From NCBI GenBank assembly GCA_025175895.1, contig CM046008.1, positions 26,739,255 to 26,803,254 of the forward strand: DNA of 64,000 bases, given 5' to 3'. The DNA comes from Wurfbainia villosa (lineage: Eukaryota; Streptophyta; Magnoliopsida; Zingiberales; Zingiberaceae). Position numbers and translations under genes: made by a program. Positions 44,102 through 57,000 of the stretch are shown in pieces; the stretch's first letter is position 1, and every line of letters begins with the position of its first letter. The notes beneath the pieces are model-generated. The model saw nothing but the letters and a program-made list of their open reading frames with translations. It made no database searches and was not told the origin of the DNA.

Positions 44102-47100
44102 ATGTCATCTAACACTACACACCCCCTCAACTTGCGATCTGTCCTTGAGAAAGACAAGCTCAATGGAGCTAACTTTCTAGACTGGTATAGGAACTTGAGG
44201 ATTATCCTCAAGCAAGAACGTAAATTGTATGTCCTAGAGCAGTCTAACCTTGAAACACCCGCCCCTACGGCCACTCGTGCTGAAAAGGATGCTTATAATA
44301 AGCATCAAGATGACGCATTAGATGTGTCATGTCTTATGCTTGCCACCATGAACTCTGAGCTTCAGAAGCAACATGAGAACATGGATGCCTATGATATGGT
44401 TGAGCATTTAAAACAACTATATCAAGGACAAGCTAGGCACGAGCGTTTTGAAGTGTCTAAGGCTCTTTTTGCATGCAAGATGCAAGAAGGAACACCTGTA
44501 GGAACACATGTACTTAAAATGATTGGGTACGTTGAGAACCTTGAAAGACTAGGTTTTCCATTGAGCCAAGAATTGGCAACCGATGTTATCCTGCAATCGT
44601 TGCCGGAAGCATATAATCAATTCTTCATGAATTATAACATGAATGAAATTGATAAACCTTTGCCTAAGATTCTCAGCATGTTAAGAACTGCTGAACCGAA
44701 TCTCAAAAGGAAAGTTAGTAATGTACTAATGGTCAAGAAGGGCAAAGGTAAGCGCAAAGGCAAGGGTAAGACCCAAGCCAAAGGCAAGGCCAATTCATCC
44801 ACTTCAAAGGGTAAAAGTAAAATACCTAAGGAAGGGGACTGCTTCCATTGCGGTGAGACTGGACACTGGAAGCGGAACTGCAAAGTCTACCTTGAGGAAG
44901 TAAAGAATAAAAGAAGTGAGACTTCTACCTCAGGTATACACATTATAGAAGTTAATCTATCTATTTCTTCTACATGGGTATTAGATACCGGATGTGCATC
45001 TCACATTTGTACTAATGTGCACGGACTGAGAAATAGTAGACTAATGGCAAAAGGTGAAGTGGACCTACGAGTAGGCAATGGCGCAAAAGTTGCTGCTGTA
45101 GCTGTAGGAACATATTCTTTGTCTTTGCCCACTGGGCTTATCTTAGAACTAGAGGAGTGCTTTTATGTACCTACATTAACAAACAACATAATCTCTGTAT
45201 CTTGTTTAGACAAGAAAAACTTCTCTTTTATAATAAAGGACAAATGTTGTTCCATTTATTTGAATGAAATGTTCTATTGTAATGCACCACTTATGAATGG
45301 TCTCTATGTTCTAGATTTAGAAAACCCAATTTATAACGTAAATACCAAATGGTTCAAATCGAATAATTTGAACCAAACATATCTCTGGCACTGTCGCCTA
45401 GGTCACATAAATGAAAAACACATATCCCAACTCCATAAAGATGAATTATTGGACTCATTTGATTTTGAATCATATGAGATATGCGAATCTTGTCTTTTAG
45501 GAAAGATGACTAAAACTCCATTTAGTGGACATGGCGAGAGAGCGACGGACTTGTTAGAACTCATACATACTGATGTATGTGGCCCTTTCAATGTCGAAGC
45601 CAGAGGAGGCTATAAATACTTTATTACTTTCACTGATGATATGAGTAGATTTGGCTACTTATATTTGATGAGACATAAGTCAAAATCCTTTGAAAAGTTC
45701 AAAGAATTCAAGAATGAAGTACAAAACCAACTTGGTAAGCGTATTAAGCTACTTCGATCAGATCGAGGTGGTGAATACCTTAGTCAAGAATTTCGTGATC
45801 ACCTGGCTGAGTGTGGGATAATATCCCAACTCACTCCACCTGGAACACCACAATGGAATGGTGTATCTAAAAGGAGAAATCGTACTCTATTAGATATGGT
45901 ACGATCAATGATGAGCCAGATTGATCTACCTACTTCCTTTTGGGGTTTAGCTCTAGAGACAGCCGCTTTCACACTTAATCGTGTCCCATCAAAAGCCGTA
46001 GAAAAGACACCATACACGTTATGGACTGGGAAGAGTCCCAAAATGTCTTTTATAAAGATTTGGGGTTGTGAAGCTTATGTTAGACATCAAGTCTCAGATA
46101 AACTAGGACCCAAATCAGATAAGTGTTATTTTGTAGGATATCCCAAGGAAACTAAGGGATATTACTTTTACAATCCCACACATGGCAAGGTGTTTTGTTG
46201 CCAGAAATGTTGTCTTTCTAGAAAGAGAATTTATTTCTAGAAAAACTAGTGGGAGTAAAATTCATCTTGAAGAAATTCAGGATGAAGATAACACTAAGGC
46301 TTCGATGGAAAATGAACAGGCACCACAAAGTGTTGTGGATGAGGAAATTGTTGCCCAAAGAGTTGTGGAGCAAACACCTGTTCAAGTAGACCAACCTCTT
46401 CGTAGATCTGATAGGATCCGTTGTCAACCCGGGAGATATTCTTTTCTCTTGACTGAAAACGGTGAAGTATTGCTTGTCGATCTTGACGAGCCTACGTCCT
46501 ATCAAGAAGCTATGATGAGGCCAGATTCCGAGAAATGGCTAGAGGCCATGAGAGCCGAAATGGAATCCATGTACACTAACCAAGTATGGACTTTGGTTGA
46601 TCCACCTGAAGGGGTAAAACCTATTGGGTGTAAGTGGGTCTTTAAAGTAAAGACTGACATGGATGGTAATAAGCATACCTATAAAGGTAGATTGGTGGCT
46701 AAATGATTTAAACAAATTCATGGTATTGACTATGATGAAACCTTTTCACCAGTTGCGATGCTTAAATTCATTCGGATCATACTTGCTATTGCAGCCTACC
46801 ACGATTATGAGATCTAGCAGATGGATGTCAAAACCGCTTTTCTGAATGGAAAGCTACTCGAGGATGTGTACATGACACAACCTGAGGGTTTTGAAGATCC
46901 AAAGCATCCTGGAAAGGTATGCAAACTGCAAAGGTCCATTTATGGACTAAAGCAAGCTTCTCGAAGCTGGAATCTTCGATTCGATGATGCAATCAAAGAG
47001 TTTGGTTTCATCAAGAATGAAGATGAACCTTGTGTCTACAAGAGAAATAGTGGGAGCACAGTTGTATTTCTTGTCTTGTATGTAGATGACATACTTCTCA

Positions 47101-48064
47101 TCGGAAATGATATTCCCTCACTCCAGTCTGTGAAGATGTGGTTAGGGAATTGTTTCTCGATGAAAGACTTAGGTGAAGCTGCCTATATTTTAGGCATCAA
47201 GATCTATAGAGATAGATCTAAAAGATTACTTGGCCTAATTCAGAGTACATACATTGATAAAGTGCTAGATCATTTTGCTATGCAAAATTTCAAGAATGGA
47301 TTTCTGCCTTTATCACATGGTGTGAGTCTTTCGAAGACTCAATGTCCCTCTTCTAAGGAGGAGAGAGATCACATGGATAAGATCCCTTATGCATCTGCTA
47401 TCGGGTCTATCATGTACGCCATGCTTTGTACTCGTCCTGACGTCTCGTATGCTTTGAGCATGACGAGTAGATACCAGTCGGATCCAGGTGAAAGTCACTG
47501 GATAGCAGTCAAAAATATTCTTAAATACTTACGAAGAACGAAAGAATATTTCTTGATATTTGGAGGCAATGAGGAGCTAACTGTAAAGGGTTACAGTGAT
47601 GCAAGCTTCCAAACAGACAAGGATGACTATAGATCGCAATCGGGGTACGTGTTTTGCCTGAATGGTGGAGCTGTGAGCTGGAAAAGTTCGAAGCGAGACA
47701 CGATTCGATTCTACAATGTAAGGAGTATATTGCTGCTGCGATGCAAAGAAAGGAGGTTGTTTGGCTCCGCAAGTTCATCAGTGAACTTGGAGTAGTTCCT
47801 AGCATTACAGATCCAATAGACCTCTATTGTGACAACAATGGGGCTATTTCGCAGGCTAAGGAACCTCGATCACATCAGCGGACCAAACACATACTGCAGC
47901 GCTTCCATCTCATTCGAGAGATCATCGATAGAGGAGATGTGAGGATATGCAGAGTACCGAAAGAAGCTAACATCGCAGATCCATTGACCAAGGCTTTGGC
48001 ACAGAGGAAGCATGATGGTCACACTAGGTCACTAGGTATTAGATATCATAGTGATTGGTACTAG
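44102..48064 (+). pseudogene. Copia A gag-pol polyprotein, unit 1
   Basis: Single polyprotein that would supply gag, protease, integrase, RT and RNase H. The first 712 codons are open: gag (1-230), a Lys/Gly-rich linker, zinc knuckle CFHCGETGHWKRNC (247-260), protease WVLDTG with Asp 295, pre-integrase 'YLWHCRLGHINEKHI', integrase Asp 491 and Asp 554. The third integrase acidic residue, exactly 35 residues on, is Lys 590 ('NGVSKRRNRT', codon 45869-45871) instead of Glu. An extra T in a TTTT run (46193-46196) shifts the frame after 'NPTHGKVF'. Later lesions unique to this unit: TGA at 46704 (Gly in unit 2), TAG at 46815 (Trp in unit 2), and a scrambled segment near 47690-47760. RT keeps YVDD (47079-47090). 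The tail 'NIADPLTKALAQ' leads to the stop at 48062. Confidence 0.92.
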
Positions 48065-48078
48065 TGCTAGTGGGAGAT
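48065..48078 (+). other. Polypurine tract of copia A, unit 1
   Basis: TGCTAGTGGGAGAT just before LTR 2. In unit 2 the same tract reads GCTAGTGGTAGAT (55103-55115), with a G-to-T break in the purine run. Confidence 0.8.
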
Positions 48079-49946
48079 TGTTAGTTATAGCCCTAGAACC
48101 AAACATGTGATGGTTGAATAGGGAACATTTTGTATCATATTCTATAAAGGCAAAGGATTGGTTATTATATATTTACGTCTTGCTTGTGCCAACTAAATTA
48201 AATATATAATAATGCCGTAGAAAAGTAGGTTCTTATCTACAGCACATCAATTGACAGAATTGATTATGAGAGGCTGTAGAGAACACTTTCCTAAATATTC
48301 CTAGTCAAGTATTAATATGCAAGGGCAATATTAATACATAAAGACTAGCATGTAGGTCAATTGATGACTTGATCTCACAAGTCATGGATATATGATATCA
48401 AGTTGACACATGGGTATATATTAGAGAATATATACTGAATCGACCGCCATGAGAAAGTTTCATGGATCGTCATATGAGTGTCATAAACTTTCTCATGTGA
48501 CTATTGGTATGAATAGTCCTCAAACTCAAGTCACTACGGTTCCTCCCTACATAAGGAGTTATGTACTTTGGTATCGTCAAAGCGTCACCCGTAAAGGGTG
48601 GACCATAAAGCGATTCTTGGGTATATAACAAATTGCGGAGGGATGTGAGTGATGTAGATGGGATCTATCCCTCCCATATGACGGGAGTGATATCTGTGGG
48701 CCCCTTGATTGAGTAGAACTACTAAAATGCATGGCCATGCTCGAATGAGTCAATATGAGATATTGAGCTCATTTGTTTGAGTTAGTTTACTCAGGGATCA
48801 AGAAACACATAGATTGATCGAGGATGACACGGTCTATGCATCATTGGTCAATCTGATATCAAGGATAGAAGGACACGGTCATACATTATAGTAGTCACGG
48901 AAAGGTTAGTCGGATCTTGACTTATCTCGTAACTTGGGTAGCAATGATGTATTGCTAGATGCCGCTCATTGCTTGTGTATCTAAAAGAGTTTAGATCCAC
49001 TGCCAACGTTATGAGAGCCTATAGGGTCACACACAAAGAGCATGATGATTAGAAGAATTAGTGCATTCTAGTTTGACTAGAATAATTTTGGAATAAGCTT
49101 AAGTACAAAATGGTTTTTGGACTTTAAGCTTAATGAGAATTTTAGCGAGATTAATTCAATATGCTAAGCTTAATTGATTTAATAAGATTAATTCAATATG
49201 TTACCTTATTGATTTAATGAGATTAATTCAATATGATAACATAAGCTTATTGAATTAATAAGATTAATTCAACATCCATGAATGCCACCTAAGCATGCCA
49301 CCTAAGCATGCCACATAAGCATGCCACCTAAGCTTGATGAGTTGGAAGGAGACAAAGGGTTTTGACCCTTGGATTTCCTCCACATGTGGCCGGCCAAAAC
49401 AAGGAGGATAACTCCTTGTTTAATTATCTTTCAATGCCATTGATTGCATTGAATGTGATAGGAGATGAAAGATTTTTCAAATCCTATAAAACACCCCATG
49501 GGGTGGCCGGCCAAAGGAGTTGAGTTGGAGCTTAAGGCTTGGTGAGAGCTTGGTAGGAGAGGCTTTTGTTGTGTGGTTTTGTGAGTGTAAGCTAGCAAGA
49601 AGAGTAGTCTTCTTCTTCCTTTCTCTTCTTCCCTACCTTCCTCTCCTTTAGGGACTTCTCTAGCAAGAAGTAAAGGAGAGATCTTCTAGTTTTCTTTTGT
49701 GAGACAAGAGCTTGCTCGTGTGGATACATATAGAGGCACCGACAATTGAACGTGCTAAAAGATCCAACACATCCAAGGAAAAGCGGGATTGCAAAGGGCA
49801 TGCAACAAAGGTAGAATTCTCCTATAAGATAGGCTTTCTTTTGAGAAATTTATTTTTGTAAGAGTTTTTCTTTCGCAAGGATCAATTGGAAGGGATCCTA
49901 ATTTTTCCGTTTTGCATATGCTATTTTACATAAAGAGATCCCAACA
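48079..49946 (+). repeat. Copia A LTR 2 (shared middle LTR)
   Basis: TGTTAGTTATAG...ATCCCAACA, 1868 bases. It serves as 3' LTR of unit 1 and 5' LTR of unit 2. It differs from LTRs 1 and 3 by scattered changes and by small indels around 48520-48620, several at CTG/CAG words. Confidence 0.92.
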
Positions 49947-51150
49947 AAGGGTATCGTGAGCCACTTATAAAGATCGATAAAAAAATAGTTTTCTCTATTT
50001 TATATATGATATAGAAGTAGGATAAATTTTATTATGAGTTGATAATTGCATTAGCAATTTTTCAAACATAATAAAATATCCGATGTCTTTTAAAAGTTAA
50101 AAATGACATGGTGCATGGTTATGGCCTAGTCCCAAAAAGTTTGTGAATGTGTGTTGTAATTTTTAATACGGCTCAGTCGTGCCTTTCTCCTAAAAATCTT
50201 GTTGTAAAATTAGTTTTAGACTGAATGTAACTCGAGTATTTCTCCTTTGTAATATACAAAATAAAGATGGAGGGTCCATTGGAAGATGATGTTACAAGGA
50301 GGAAGTCAACAACACACGACAACCAAAAGGAAGCACTTGGGAGAAGATGCTATCCCTAGGTTGACCAATCAATCTTCTCATTGGCTTGAGAAGATTGTAG
50401 AATAAGGGCCATAACCATGACACGCTTAGTATGCTAATATGTATGTGATGCATGTTAATTTAGCTTATATGTGATGTATGCTAATATGTATGTGATGCAT
50501 GTTTAAGTTTATCTCTTAATAAGTCTAAACGATATGCCTATCAAAGTTTGGTACTCACTACTTCCTCGATCATTTGTTATTGGGTTTGCCAAAGCAAAGC
50601 AATGTATTTTATCTTGGAAGAGTGCAAGTGGACAATCGTGATGTCCCGCTATCAAACTTGGTTAAGACTTAATTAAGAAAGTAGAGGCATATATTAGCTT
50701 TGAACATAAGTTTTAAAAATTAGTTTTGTGTGATTTCCGAACATCAGCTTTGTCTTAGAAGTGGTCGTTGCTCCGATATCAAAGAAGGCCTTTGTGCCTC
50801 GCCACAGCCTGGAAGCTGGTTTAGGAATAAGCACTAAACTAATCTAAACTTAACCAAAGCTATTAAAGAGTTACATCAGATTTAATTGGCAAAAGATTGC
50901 CTACCTAATCATACTATGTCTTGGGCGATTAGCCAAAGCTAACTCAAGATGAATTATGATGTGGATCTTTATCCCATATAAATTTATAGCTAAATAGAAG
51001 CTAATGATGTAAGCAAAATGTGTTTGCCTACATCAATAATTAGCTCATATCAAAGCTATGAGAATTTAGTGGGAGCCTCATTTAATTAAAGGCCTAATTA
51101 AATGACTTAGGTATGATACTTAATTTTGCATTTTAATGTTGTAGATCACC
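49947..51150 (+). other. Copia A unit 2 untranslated leader with damaged primer-binding site
   Basis: Collinear with the unit 1 leader. The primer site AAGGGTATCGTGAGCC differs at several bases from GTGGTATCAGAGCC. No coding potential. Confidence 0.7.
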
Positions 51151-54100
51151 ATGACATCTAACACGACACACCCCCTCAACTTGCGATCTGTCCTTGAGAA
51201 TGACAAGCTCAATGGAGCTAACTTTCTAGATTGGTATAGGAACTTGAGGATTATCCTCAAGCAAGAACGTAAACTGTATGTCCTAGAGCAGTCTATCCCT
51301 GAAACACCCGCCCCTGCGGCCACTCGTGCTGAAAAGGATGCTTATAAGAAGCATCAAGATGACGCATTAGATGTGTCATGTCTTATGCTTGCCACCATGA
51401 ACTCTGAGCTTCAGAAGCAACATGAGAACATGGATGCCTATGATATGGTTGAGCATTTAAAACAACTATATCAAGGACAAGCTAGGCACGAGCATTTTGA
51501 AGTGTCTAAGGCTCTTTTTGCATGCAAGATGCAAGAAGGAACACCTGTAGGTACTCACGTACTTAAATTGATTGGGTACGTTGAGAACCTTGAAAGACTA
51601 GGTTTTCCATTGAGCCAAGAATTGGCAACCGATGTTATCCTGCAATCGTTGCCGGAAGCATATAATCAATTCTTCATGAATTATAACATGAATGGAATTG
51701 ATAAATCTTTGCCTGAGATTCTCAGCATGTTAAGAACTGCTAAATCGAATCTCAAAAAGAAAGTTAGTAATGTACTAATGGTCAAGAAGGGCAAAGGTAA
51801 GCGCAAAGGCAAGGGTAAGACCCAAGCCAAAGGCAAGGCCAATTCATCCACTTCAAAGGGTAAAAGTAAAATACCTAAGGAAGGGGACTGCTTCCATTGC
51901 GGTGAGACTGGACACTGGAAGCGGAACTACAAAGTCTACCTTGAGGAAGTAAAGAATAAAAGAAGTGAGACTTCTACCTCAGGTATACACGTTATAGAAG
52001 TTAATCTATCTATTTCTTCTACATGGGTATTAGATACCGGATGTGCATCTCACATTTGTACTAATGTGCACGGACTAAGAAATAGTAGACTAATGGCAAA
52101 AGGCGAAGTGGACCTACGAGTAGGCAATGGCGCAAAAGTTGCTGCTGTAGCTGTAGGAACATATTCTTTGTCTTTGCCCACTGGGCTTATCTTAGAACTA
52201 GAGGAGTGCTTTTATGTACCTGCATTAACAAACAACATAATCTCTGTATCTTGTTTAGACAAGAAAAACTTCTCTTTTATAATAAAGGACAAATGTTGTT
52301 CCATTTATTTGAATGAAATGTTCTATTGTAATGCACCACTTATGAATGGTCTCTATGTTCTAGATTTAGAAAACCCAATTTATAACGTAAATACCAAACG
52401 ATTCAAATCGAATAATTTGAACCAAACATATCTCTGGCACTGTCGCCTAGGTCACATAAATGAAAAACGCATATCCCAACTCCATAAAGATGGATTATTG
52501 GACTCATTTGATTTTGAATCATATGAGATATGCGAATCTTGTCTTTTAGGAAAGATGACTAAAACTCCATTTAGTGGACATGGCGAGAGAGCGACGGACT
52601 TGTTAGGACTCATACATACTGATGTATGTGGCCCTTTCAATGTCGAAGCCAGAGGAGGCTATAAATACTTTATTACTTTCACTGATGATATGAGTAGATT
52701 TGGCTACTTATATTTGATGAGACATAAGTCAGAATCCTTTGAAAAGTTCAAAGAATTCAAGAATGAAGTACAAAACCAACTTGGTAAGCGTATTAAGCTA
52801 CTTCGATCAGATCGAGGTGGTGAATACCTTAGTCAAGAATTTCGTGATCACCTGGCTGAGTGTGGGATAATATCCCAACTCACTCCACCTGGAACACCAC
52901 AATGGAATGGTATCTAAAAGGAGAAATCGTACTCTATTAGATATGGTACGATCAATGATGAGCCAGATTGATCTACCTACTTCCTTTTGGGGTTTAGCTC
53001 TAGAGACTGCCGCTTTCACACTTAATCGCGTCCCATCAAAAGCCGTAGAAAAGACACCATACACGTTATGGACTGGGAAGAGTCCCAAAATGTCTTTTAT
53101 AAAGATTTGGGGTTGTGAAGCTTATGTTAGACGTCAAGTCTCAGATAAACTAGGACCCAAATCAGATAAGTGTTATTTTGTAGGATATCCCAAGGAAACT
53201 AAGGGATATTACTTTTACAATCCCACACATGGCAAGGTGTTTTGTTGCCAGAAATGTTGTCTTTCTAGAAAGAGAATTTATTTCTAGAAAAACTAGTGGG
53301 AGTAAAATTCATCTTGAAGAAATTCAGGATGAAGATAACACTAAGGCTTCGATGGAAAATGAACAGGCACCACAAAGTGTTGTGGATGAGGAAATTGTTG
53401 CCCAAAGAGTTGTAGAGCAAACACCTGTTCAAGTAGACCAACCTCTTCGTAGATCTGATAGGATCCGTCGTCAACCCGAGAGATATTCTTTTCTCTTGAC
53501 TGAAAACGGTGAAGTATTTTTTGTCGATCTTGACGAGCCTACATCCTATCAAGAAGCTATGATGAGCCCAGATTCCGAGAAATGGCTAGAGGCCATGAGA
53601 TCCGAAATGGATTCCATGTACACTAACCAAGTATGGACTTTGGTTGATCCACCTGAAGGGGTAAAACCTATTGGGTGTAAGTGGGTCTTTAAAGTAAAGA
53701 TTGACATGGATGGTAATAAGCATACCTATAAAGGTAGATTGGTGGCTAAAGGATTCAAACAAATTCATGGTATTGACTATGATGAAACCTTTTCACCAGT
53801 TGCGATGCTTAAATCCATTCGGATCATACTTGCTATTGCAGCCTACCACGATTATGAGATCTGGCAGATGAATGTCAAAACCGCTTTTCTGAATGGAAAG
53901 CTACTCGAGGATGTGTACATGACACAACCTGAGGGTTTTGAAGATCCAAAGCATCCTGGAAAGGTATGCAAACTGCAAAGGTCCATTTATGGACTAAAGC
54001 AAGCTTCTCGAAGCTGGAATCTTCGATTCGATGATTCAATCAAGGAGTTTAGTTTCATCAAGAATGAAGATGAACCTTGTGTCTACAAGAGAAATAGTGG

Positions 54101-55101
54101 GAGCACAGTTGTATTTCTTGTCTTGTATGTAGATGACATACTTCTCATCGGAAATGATATTCCCTCACTCCAGTCTGTGAAGATGTGGTTAGGGAATTGT
54201 TTCTCGATGAAAGACTTAGGTGAAGCTGCCTATATTTTAGGCATCAAGATCTATAGAGATAGATCTAAAAGACTACTTGGCCTAAGTCAGAGTACATACA
54301 TTGATAAAGTGCTAGATCGTTTTGCTATGCAAAATTCCAAGAAAGGATTTCTGCCTTTATCACATGGTGTGAGTCTTTCGAAGACTCAATGTCCCTCTTC
54401 TAAGGAGGAGAGAGATCGCATGGATAAGATCCCTTATGCATCCGCTATAGGGTCTATCATGTACGCCATGCTTTGTACTGTCTCGACGCCTCGTATGCTT
54501 TGAGCATGACGAGTAGATACTAAATCGGATCTGTGAAAGTCATCGATAGCAAATAAAAATATTCTTAAATACTTACGAAGAACGAAAGAATATTTCCGAT
54601 ATTCGAGGCAATGAGGAGCTAATCAGAAGGGTTACGTGTGATGCAAGCTTCCAAACAGACAAGGATGACTATAGATCGCAATCGGGGTACGTGTTTTGCC
54701 TGAATGGTGGAGCTGTGAGCTGGAAGAGTTCAAGCAGACACAGCTTGTCGATTCTACAATGAAGGAGTATATTGCGCGCCTCGATGCATCAAAGGAGGTC
54801 GCTTTGGCTCCGCAAGTTCATCGCTGAACTTGGGGTAGTTCCTAGCATTGCAGATCCAATAGACCTCTATTGTGACAACAATGGGGCTATCAGACAGCTA
54901 AGGAACCTCGATCACATCATGACCAAACACATACCGCGCTTCCATCTCATTCGAGAGATCATCGATAGAGGAGATGTGAGGATATGCAGAGTACCGACAG
55001 AAGCTAACATCGCAGATCCATTTACCAAGCCTATGGCACATAGGAAGCATGATGGACACACTAGTTCACTAGGTATGAGATATAATATTGAATGGTACTA
55101 G
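51151..55101 (+). pseudogene. Copia A gag-pol polyprotein, unit 2
   Basis: Near-identical to unit 1 over most of its length. The first 588 codons are open. It shares with unit 1 the integrase Glu-to-Lys change (codon 52916-52918) and the extra T after 'NPTHGKVF' (53240-53243). Unique lesions: last zinc-knuckle Cys to Tyr (codon 51928-51930), loss of two bases before the mutated integrase codon (near 52910), which shifts the frame, and a dense patch of indels at 54480-54930 in RNase H. RT is open here from 53229 to 54503 with YVDD at 54126-54137, and has Gly and Trp where unit 1 has stops. The tail 'NIADPFTKPMAH' ends at the stop before 55102. Confidence 0.92.
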
Positions 55102-55115
55102 TGCTAGTGGTAGAT

Positions 55116-56995
55116 TGATAGTTAAAGCACTAGAACCAATCATGTGATGGTTGAATAGGGAACATTTTGTATCATATTCTATAAAGGCAAAGGATTGGTT
55201 ATTATATATTTACGTCTTGCTTGTGCTAGCTAAATTAAATATATAATAATGCCCTAGAAAAGTAGGTTCTTATCTACAGCACATCAATTGGCAGAATTGA
55301 TTATGAGAGGCTGTAGAGAACACTTTCCTAAATGTTCCTAGTCAAGTATTAATATGCAAGGGCAATGTTAATACATAAAGACTAGCATGTAGGTCAATTG
55401 ATGACTTGATCTCACAAGTCATGGATATATGATATCAAGTTGACACATGAGTATATATTAGAGAATATATACTGAACTGACCCGCCATGAGAAAGTTTCA
55501 TGGATCGTCATATGAGTGTCATAAACTTTCTCATGTGACTATTGGTATGAATAGTCCTCAAACCTGAAGTCACTACGGTTCCCTACATAAGGAGTTATGT
55601 ACTTTGGTATCACAAACGTCACCCGTAACAGGTGGACCATAAAGGCGACATCGGGTATATAACAAATTATGCAGAGGGATGTGAGTGATGTAGATGGGAT
55701 CTATCCCTCCCATATGACGGGAGTGATATCTGTGGGCCCCTTGATTGAGTAGAACTACTAAAACGCATGATCATGCTCGAATGAGTCAATATGAGATATT
55801 GAGCTCATTTGTTTGAGTTAGTTTACTCAGGGATCAAGAAACACATAGATTGATTGAGGATGACACGGTCTATGCCTCATTGATCAATCTGATATCAAGG
55901 ATAGAAGGACACGGTCATACATTATAGTAGTCACGGAAAGGTTAGTCGGATCATGACTTATCTCGTAACTTGGGTAGCAATGATGTATTTCTAGATATCG
56001 CTCATTGCTTGTGTATCTAAAAGAGTTTAGATCCACTGCCAACGTTATGAGAGCCTATAGGGTCACACACAAAGAGCATGATGATTAGAAGAATTAGTGC
56101 ATTCTAGTTTGACTAGAATAATTTGGGAATAAGCTTAAGTACAAAATGGTTTTTGGACTTTAAGCTTAATGAGAATTTTAGCTTATTTATTTAATGAGAT
56201 TAATTCAATATGCTAAGCTTAATTGATTTAATAAGATTCATTCAATATGTTACCTTATTGATTTAATGAGAGTAATTCAATATGATAACATAAGCTTATT
56301 GAATTAATAAGATTAATTCAACATCCATGAATGCCACATAAGCATGCCACCTAAGCATGTCACATAAGCATGCCACCTAAGCTTGATGAGTTGGAAGGAG
56401 ACAAAGGGTTTTGACCCTTGGATTTCCTCCACATGTGGCCGGCCAAAACAAGGAGGATAACTCCTTGTTTAATTATCTTTCAATGCCATTGATTGCATTG
56501 AATGTGATAGGAGATGAAAGGTTTTTCAAATCCTATAAAACACCCCATGGGGTGGCCGACCAAAGGAGTTGAGTTGGAGCTTAAGGCTTGGTGAGAGCTT
56601 GGTGGGAGAGGCTTTTGTTGTGTGGTTTTGTGAGTGTAAGCTACCAAGAAGAGTAGTCTTCTTCTTCCTTTCTCTTCTTCCCTACCTTCCTCTCCTTTAG
56701 GGACTTCTCTAGCAAGAAGTAAAGGAGAGATCTTATAGTTTTCTTTTGTGAGACAAGAGCTTGCTCGTGTGGATACATATAGAGGCACGGACATTTGAAC
56801 GTGCTAAAATATCCAACACATCCAAGGAAAAGCGGGATTGCAAAGGGCACGCAACAAAGGTAGAATTCTCCTATAAGATAGTCTTTCTTTTGAGAAATTT
56901 ATTTTTGTACGAGTTTTTCTTTTGCAAGGATCACTTCGAAGGGATCCTAATTTTTCCGTTGCGCATATGCTATTTTGCATAAAGTGATCCCAACA
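55116..56995 (+). repeat. Copia A LTR 3
   Basis: TGATAGTTAAAGC...GATCCCAACA, 1880 bases, with the start changed from TGTTAG. It is followed directly by the right target duplication. Confidence 0.92.
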
Positions 56996-57000
56996 GCGTA
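56996..57000. repeat. Target-site duplication GCGTA, right copy
   Basis: Identical to 41024-41028, then the interrupted E LTR continues with GTCATCC. Confidence 0.85.

Larger units (their letters stand above)
41029..56995 (+). mobile_element. Tandem copia A array: LTR-interior-LTR-interior-LTR
   Basis: Three LTRs (41029-42892, 48079-49946, 55116-56995) alternate with two gag-pol interiors, all on the plus strand, inside the 3' LTR of copia E. GCGTA flanks the whole 15.97 kb block; the middle LTR has AGAT before it and AAAGG after it, which are element interior, not a duplication. This is the outcome expected from unequal crossing-over between the 5' and 3' LTRs of one inserted element. Confidence 0.9.

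Noticed and set aside
44632..44883. Antisense ORFs across the copia gag-pol genes, for example 44632-44883, 45403-45591 and 52452-52640
   Set aside because: They recur only because the sense genes are copies, and their frames follow sense codon use.
46193..46196. Programmed frameshift between integrase and RT in copia A
   Set aside because: The relative A2 reads through this site in one frame, copia normally uses one ORF, and no slippery heptamer or pseudoknot is evident. A shared mutation is simpler.
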